From assembly GCA_018401235.1 (NCBI GenBank), contig JAGYLC010000010.1, forward strand, positions 1 through 35,312: a DNA stretch of 35,312 bases, in the 5' to 3' direction. Shown here piece after piece: positions 31,247 to 35,312 of the stretch. This DNA comes from Kiritimatiellia bacterium (lineage in GTDB: Bacteria; Verrucomicrobiota; Kiritimatiellia; SS1-B-03-39; UBA6053). Position numbers and translations under genes: made by a program. Under the pieces are notes generated by a model. That model saw only the letters and a program-made list of their open reading frames with translations. It made no database searches and was not told the DNA's origin. Positions within the stretch are counted from its first letter, which is position 1, and every line of letters begins with the position of its first letter.

Positions 31247-31557
31247 GCGAAGTAGCTTTGTCGGAAGAGTCGGTGCGTGACGTACTGCGGAACGTGATTG
31301 ACCCGGAAATCCAGTACAACATTCTGGATTTGGGTCTGATTTACTCCGTGAAGGTACTGGAGGACAAGACGGTGGGGGTGGAGATGACGCTGACCTCTCC
31401 GGCCTGTCCCTTTGGTCCGATGATTATTCACGATGTGCGGGAATCCTGTCTCTCCGTGGGAGCGGAGGATGTGCAGATCGATCTGGTCTGGCAACCGCCC
31501 TGGAGTCCGGAGCGCATGAGTGAGGAAGCCAAGTTGGATCTGGGGTTTGATCTGTGA
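31243..31557 (+). CDS. MIP18/DUF59-family Fe-S assembly protein (SufT-like)
   Basis: A 104-residue single-domain protein with the DUF59 signatures NVIDPEIQYNILDLGLIYSV, EMTLTSPACPFGPMI and VWQPPWSPERMSEEAKLDLG. The conserved Cys in SPACP is present. Relatives (SufT, PaaD, MIP18/CIA2) help mature Fe-S proteins. It overlaps rrf2 by 4 nt and precedes sufC, separated only by a 175-nt gap that holds a heptamer inverted repeat. Confidence 0.9.
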   Translation: MSEVALSEESVRDVLRNVIDPEIQYNILDLGLIYSVKVLEDKTVGVEMTLTSPACPFGPMIIHDVRESCLSVGAEDVQIDLVWQPPWSPERMSEEAKLDLGFDL

Positions 31558-31561
31558 AGAG

Positions 31562-31674
31562 GTCAGAAGTCAGAGGTCAGGAGTCATTAGTCATTGGTCA
31601 CTAGTCAGTGGTCAATGGGAAAAGTCAACTCTACTGACTACTGACTACTGACAAATGACTAGTGACAAGTGACC
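31562..31674. repeat. Heptamer tandem repeats in inverted orientation between sufT-like gene and sufC
   Basis: Eight consecutive 7-nt units of the form GTCANNN (31562-31617, such as GTCAGAA GTCAGAG) are followed by a short A-rich turn with one further GTCAACT. Six units of the form NNNTGAC (31632-31673) then run in the opposite sense. The two arrays are complementary over much of their length and could form a stem of about 45 bp in RNA or a cruciform in DNA. The unit variants include GTCATTA, GTCATTG, GTCACTA and GTCAGTG. Confidence 0.9.
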
Positions 31675-31732
31675 TGAGGGTCTCAACACAAGAAAAATCA
31701 ATTTTTAACCTATCAAAACAAGAACAGTAAAC

Positions 31733-32488
31733 ATGGCATACTTAGACATACAAAACTTACACGCCAGCATTGGCGACATTGAAATCCTTAAAGGGGTGAA
31801 CCTGCAAATCAACAAAGGCGAGGTGCACGCGCTGATGGGTCCAAACGGCTCCGGTAAAAGCACCTTGTCCAGTGTGATTATGGGGCATCCCAGTTACGAC
31901 GTAACAGAGGGCGATATCCTGCTGGAAGGGGAAAGCATCCTGGAGATGGACCCGGACGAGCGGGCCCGCGCGGGATTGTTCCTCTGTTTTCAGTATCCGG
32001 TGGCGATTCCCGGGGTGAGCATTTCGAACTTCCTGAAGAAGGCGATGGATGCCCGTCATCCCGAGGGGAAAACTCCTGCCGGGCCGTTTTTAAAAGAAAT
32101 GCGTGAAAACATGGCCTATTTGGATATGGACAAGAGCTTCGCCAATCGGGGGCTGAATGAAGGCTTCTCCGGCGGCGAAAAAAAGCGGATGGAAATTCTG
32201 CAGATGATGATGTTCAAACCGGGAATCGCCATTATGGACGAAACCGACTCGGGTCTGGACATCGATGCCCTGCAGGTGGTCTCCAAGGGCGTTAACAAAA
32301 TGCGGGGTCCCGATCTGGGACTGCTGGTGATCACCCACTACGAACGCATCCTGAATTACATTGAACCGGAACACCTCCACGTCCTCATGGATGGTCAGGT
32401 GGTGATGTCCGGCGGACCCGAACTGGTCAAAAAGCTCGAAGAGTACGGCTATGACTGGGTTCGGGAACAAACTATGGCCACGGCCTAA
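31733..32488 (+). CDS. sufC: SUF Fe-S cluster assembly ATPase
   Basis: A 251-residue cytoplasmic ABC-type ATPase that drives the SufBCD scaffold. Walker A is GPNGSGKST (36-44). The Q-loop segment is [13 protein letters not shown]. The ABC signature is [14 protein letters not shown], and Walker B is [12 protein letters not shown], with ITHYERIL carrying the switch His. Length is normal. It begins about 175 nt after the sufT-like gene and is followed by sufB 21 nt later. Confidence 0.97.
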   Translation: MAYLDIQNLHASIGDIEILKGVNLQINKGEVHALMGPNGSGKSTLSSVIMGHPSYDVTEGDILLEGESILEMDPDERARAGLFLCFQYPVAIPGVSISNFLKKAMDARHPEGKTPAGPFLKEMRENMAYLDMDKSFANRGLNEGFSGGEKKRMEILQMMMFKPGIAIMDETDSGLDIDALQVVSKGVNKMRGPDLGLLVITHYERILNYIEPEHLHVLMDGQVVMSGGPELVKKLEEYGYDWVREQTMATA

Positions 32489-32509
32489 CCCCCATACCTG
32501 GAGCCTCCT

Positions 32510-33940
32510 ATGCCCGAATTTGATACAGACAGTGATTTGATTAAAGAATACAAATACGGTTTCTTTACCGATATTGAAAGCGATACCATCCCCAAAGGCC
32601 TGAACGAGGAAGTCGTCGCCATGATTTCCGGCAAGAAAAACGAGCCGGTGTGGATGCTAGAGTGGCGTCTCAAGGCCTATCGCCGCTGGTTGAAAATGAA
32701 AAGCCCCCGCTGGGCCTTCCTGGATTACCCTGAAATCGATTTTCAGAATATCCATTATTACTCTGCTCCCAAGCAGAATGTGGACAGCACCGAGCTGGAT
32801 CCCGAGTTGATGAAGACTTTCGAGCGTCTGGGCATCCCCATGAACGAACACGACGCGCTTTCGGGTGTAGCCATGGATGTGGTGTTCGACTCCGTTTCGG
32901 TGGGCACCACCCACAAGGAGCTGTTGGAAGAGCAGGGGATCCTGTTCTGCTCAATTTCCGAGGCGATCCAAAAGCATCCGGAACTGGTGAAAAAATACCT
33001 GGGCACCGTGGTGCCGCCCGGAGACAATTATTATGCGGCCCTCAACTCGGCGGTATTCACCGACGGATCCTTCTGCTACATCCCCAAGGGCGTGACCTGT
33101 CCGGTGGAATTGTCCACGTACTTCCGCATCAACGCGGCGGATACCGGTCAGTTTGAACGCACCCTGATTATCTGTGATGACCACGCAACCTGCTCGTATC
33201 TCGAGGGATGCACCGCTCCCGCACGTGACAGCAACCAGCTTCACGCCGCGGTGGTGGAAATTGTGGCTCTGGATCATGCGGAGGTGAAATACTCCACAGT
33301 TCAAAACTGGTATGCCGGAGACAAGGATGGCCAGGGTGGAATTTATAATTTCGTCACCAAACGCGGCCATTGCCGGGGCATTAAAAGCAAAATTTCCTGG
33401 ACCCAAGTCGAAGTGGGCGCGGCCATCACCTGGAAATATCCCAGTTGCGTGCTGGAGGGCGATGGAAGTTCCGGCGAGTTCTACAGCGTGGCCTTCACCA
33501 ACAACAAAATGCAGGCGGATACCGGCACCAAGATGATTCACGTGGGGAAAAATACCAGCAGCACCATCGTGTCCAAGGGGATTTCTGCAGGTCAGTCCAG
33601 CAATAATTACCGCGGACTGGTGAAAGTGTACCCCGGGGCCACTCACGCTCGCAATCACTCCGCCTGCGACTCGCTGCTCATCGGACGCGAGTGCAGTGCA
33701 AATACCTTCCCCTACATCGAATCCGAGGACGATACCGCCGCCCTCGCACACGAGGCGACCACCTCTACTATCAGTGAAGAACAGCTTTTCTATCTGAAGA
33801 GCCGTGGAATATCCGAAGAAGATGCAGCCTCCATGGTGGTGCGCGGATTCTGTAAGGACGTCTTTAAACACCTGCCCCTCGAATTTTCCGTCGAGGCGGT
33901 CAAACTATTGGAAATCAAACTTGAAGGCAGCATCGGCTGA
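32510..33940 (+). CDS. sufB: SUF Fe-S cluster scaffold protein
   Basis: A 476-residue SufB. It starts with [19 protein letters not shown] and carries [21 protein letters not shown]-region [39 protein letters not shown] and the late [20 protein letters not shown]. The central beta-helix builds the nascent Fe-S cluster together with SufD and SufC. Length and motif order match the family. It is spaced 21 nt from sufC and 13 nt from sufD, so the three form one operon. Confidence 0.97.
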   Translation: MPEFDTDSDLIKEYKYGFFTDIESDTIPKGLNEEVVAMISGKKNEPVWMLEWRLKAYRRWLKMKSPRWAFLDYPEIDFQNIHYYSAPKQNVDSTELDPELMKTFERLGIPMNEHDALSGVAMDVVFDSVSVGTTHKELLEEQGILFCSISEAIQKHPELVKKYLGTVVPPGDNYYAALNSAVFTDGSFCYIPKGVTCPVELSTYFRINAADTGQFERTLIICDDHATCSYLEGCTAPARDSNQLHAAVVEIVALDHAEVKYSTVQNWYAGDKDGQGGIYNFVTKRGHCRGIKSKISWTQVEVGAAITWKYPSCVLEGDGSSGEFYSVAFTNNKMQADTGTKMIHVGKNTSSTIVSKGISAGQSSNNYRGLVKVYPGATHARNHSACDSLLIGRECSANTFPYIESEDDTAALAHEATTSTISEEQLFYLKSRGISEEDAASMVVRGFCKDVFKHLPLEFSVEAVKLLEIKLEGSIG

Positions 33941-33953
33941 CCCGGAGAACCCC

Positions 33954-35276
33954 ATGCCTACCCTCAATTTACCTTTAACCGACGAGCCGTCCATACTGGG
34001 CGGGTTCACCGAAACTCTGCTGGAGCATGCCCGCAAAGGCGAGCACGCCCTGTTGCAGGCCAAGCGCACCGCGTCTTACGAAACCTATTCCCAAATTCCG
34101 AATCCGGATCGGTTCCATGAAGAATATCGGCGTTTGGATCCAGATTTGTTCGCGATCAGCAACTTTCAACGTCTGGACATTCCCCTGGCAGATATTCCCT
34201 ATGCGGAGGCCGAGGAGGATGCGCATTACGATTTGATTATCTCGGTGACCCCGGATGGATTTTGCATAGAAGACCGAGAGGGTATCACCAAAGACGACGC
34301 GATTACCGTGTTACCGCTGCAGGAGGCGGCAAGCTCACATATCACCTTGCTGGAGCAGGCCATGGGCTCCGCCATGGTGGCGGAGGAGCAGCGCAAATTT
34401 CTCGATCTCAACGGCGCCTTCTGGAACGTAGGCTTTCTCATTCACGTCAAAAAGAAAGCCGAGATCAAGGGCGGGATTCTGATTCGTTATCACAACGACC
34501 GCCCTGACAGCATTTTGCTGCCGCGGCTGGTGGTGGTGGCGGAACAGGAATCGGTTTTTTCCATTGCCGAGCAGTTCACCTCCCCGGACGGGGTTTCCAC
34601 TCTGTGCATCAGCGGACGCGAATTTCTGCTGGACGCGGCGGCGGACGTGAAACTGGTTTCACTGCAGGGCTGGGGCGATCAGGGAATTCACATTGGTGAA
34701 GACTGGGCCCGGGTGAAACGCGACGCCAGAGTCAATCTCTTCAGCATGACCGTGGGCGGTAAGGTCAGCAAAATGACCGTGGGATGCGACGTGTGTGAAC
34801 CCAATGCAAACGCCTACCTGGGCGGAGTATTTTTCGCGGACCGCAACCAGCACTTCGACCAAAAAACCCTGCAATACCATTCCGCCCCCGACACCTATTC
34901 CAACATGTTGTACAAAGGAGCGGTGAAAGACAAAGGCTATTCGGTGTATCAGGGAATTATTCGAGCACTCAAAAATTGTGTGGGGGTGGATTCGTATCAG
35001 ACCAACAACAACTTGGTGCTCGATCCCACGGCCCGCGCGGATTCTATTCCCAGTCTCATCATTGACGCCGACGAACTGGCCTGCAGCCACGGAGCCACCT
35101 TCGGAAATATCGACGAAGAACAGCTCTATTACCTGCGCTCCCGCGGCATTCCCGAAGGGGAAGCTCGACGCATGCTGGTATTGGGATTCTTCGACGAAGT
35201 CATCGACCGCATTCCCTTCGAAAACATGCGGGATCACCTCCACGTAGTGATCGCCCGCAAATTTGGTGCTGTTTAA
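33954..35276 (+). CDS. sufD: SUF Fe-S cluster assembly protein
   Basis: A 440-residue SufD, paralogous to SufB. The N-terminal helical part (LLEHARKGEHALLQAKRTAS) precedes the beta-helix core, and the end carries YYLRSRGIPEGEARRMLVLG and FFDEVIDRIPFENMRDHL, the SufB/D C-terminal signature. ATG 33954 follows CCCGGAGAA and is the right start; the 33804 track start lies inside sufB. The stop is complete at 35276. The usual next genes (sufS, sufE/sufU) are not in the window but probably lie just downstream. Confidence 0.95.
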   Translation: MPTLNLPLTDEPSILGGFTETLLEHARKGEHALLQAKRTASYETYSQIPNPDRFHEEYRRLDPDLFAISNFQRLDIPLADIPYAEAEEDAHYDLIISVTPDGFCIEDREGITKDDAITVLPLQEAASSHITLLEQAMGSAMVAEEQRKFLDLNGAFWNVGFLIHVKKKAEIKGGILIRYHNDRPDSILLPRLVVVAEQESVFSIAEQFTSPDGVSTLCISGREFLLDAAADVKLVSLQGWGDQGIHIGEDWARVKRDARVNLFSMTVGGKVSKMTVGCDVCEPNANAYLGGVFFADRNQHFDQKTLQYHSAPDTYSNMLYKGAVKDKGYSVYQGIIRALKNCVGVDSYQTNNNLVLDPTARADSIPSLIIDADELACSHGATFGNIDEEQLYYLRSRGIPEGEARRMLVLGFFDEVIDRIPFENMRDHLHVVIARKFGAV

Positions 35277-35281
35277 ACCAG

Positions 35282-35312
35282 CAAGTGTCCGCGAAGTCCG
35301 TGCCGTCCGCGG
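35282..35312. repeat. Start of a further short-unit repeat, cut by the window edge
   Basis: After sufD the sequence contains three units with a 9-nt period, GTCCGCGAA, GTCCGTGCC and GTCCGCGG. This resembles one arm of the inverted repeats found elsewhere in the window. The partner arm, if any, is outside. Confidence 0.4.

Noticed and set aside
31562-31674. CRISPR array
   Set aside because: Units are only 7 nt with no spacers, and the array reverses orientation halfway.

Overview
The window looks like a chromosome segment from the PVC group of bacteria, most likely a verrucomicrobiote (inference; no rRNA or ribosomal protein is present to fix the taxonomy). The hints are a 65-residue lysine/arginine-rich protein of the type annotated in Chlamydiae and Verrucomicrobia, the mix of class II ribonucleotide reductase, stand-alone SUF operon and FabI-type enoyl reductase, and moderately high GC content with a Gram-negative envelope (beta-barrel and lipoprotein signatures). 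No tRNA, rRNA, CRISPR array or complete mobile element was recognised.

Layout. 1-350: 3' remnant of a REP-associated tyrosine transposase and two hairpins. 355-2358: moxR, a secreted protein gene and a STAS gene, tightly packed. 2410-4867: pgi and a HAD phosphatase. 4868-5405: decayed response regulator and AT-rich leader. 5406-8463: UbiA-like prenyltransferase, small basic protein, fabI, outer-membrane barrel. 8673-10724: leuC, whose 3' half is shattered by frameshifts, then an intact leuD. 10725-12349: about 1.6 kb with no intact gene, holding a response-regulator fragment, a decayed formylglycine-generating-enzyme gene and a 196-bp inverted repeat. 12350-14391: STAS protein and membrane GAF-PP2C phosphatase (partner-switching pair). 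14528-17422: nrdJ behind two NrdR-box-like sites whose centres are 32 bp apart. 17575-21211: SDR/DUF2867 protein, EVE protein, amidase, stand-alone NFACT-R protein. 21212-21776: gene-free, with two inverted-repeat elements. 21777-25824 (minus strand): PfkB kinase, PAP2-related membrane protein, internally deleted carbonic anhydrase, HIT protein, beta-CASP metallo-hydrolase. 25991-28165: tail-specific protease. 28307-28762: truncated D12 adenine methylase with a strong promoter. 28845-30357 (minus): proline-rich membrane protein and tlyA. 30800-35276: rrf2, sufT-like, sufC, sufB, sufD.

Two themes stand out. First, intact housekeeping genes are interspersed with at least seven broken ones (transposase, two response regulators, leuC, FGE, carbonic anhydrase, DNA methylase), suggesting ongoing gene decay. 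Local assembly error in 9.4-12.2 kb is the main alternative for leuC and FGE. Second, the gene-free stretches hold several unrelated inverted repeats. In most of them the arms are built from short quasi-tandem units (about 7, 9 or 11 nt) around a loop of about 15 to 95 nt. One family occurs twice, with identical right arms but diverged loops. These are the best candidates for something undescribed here.
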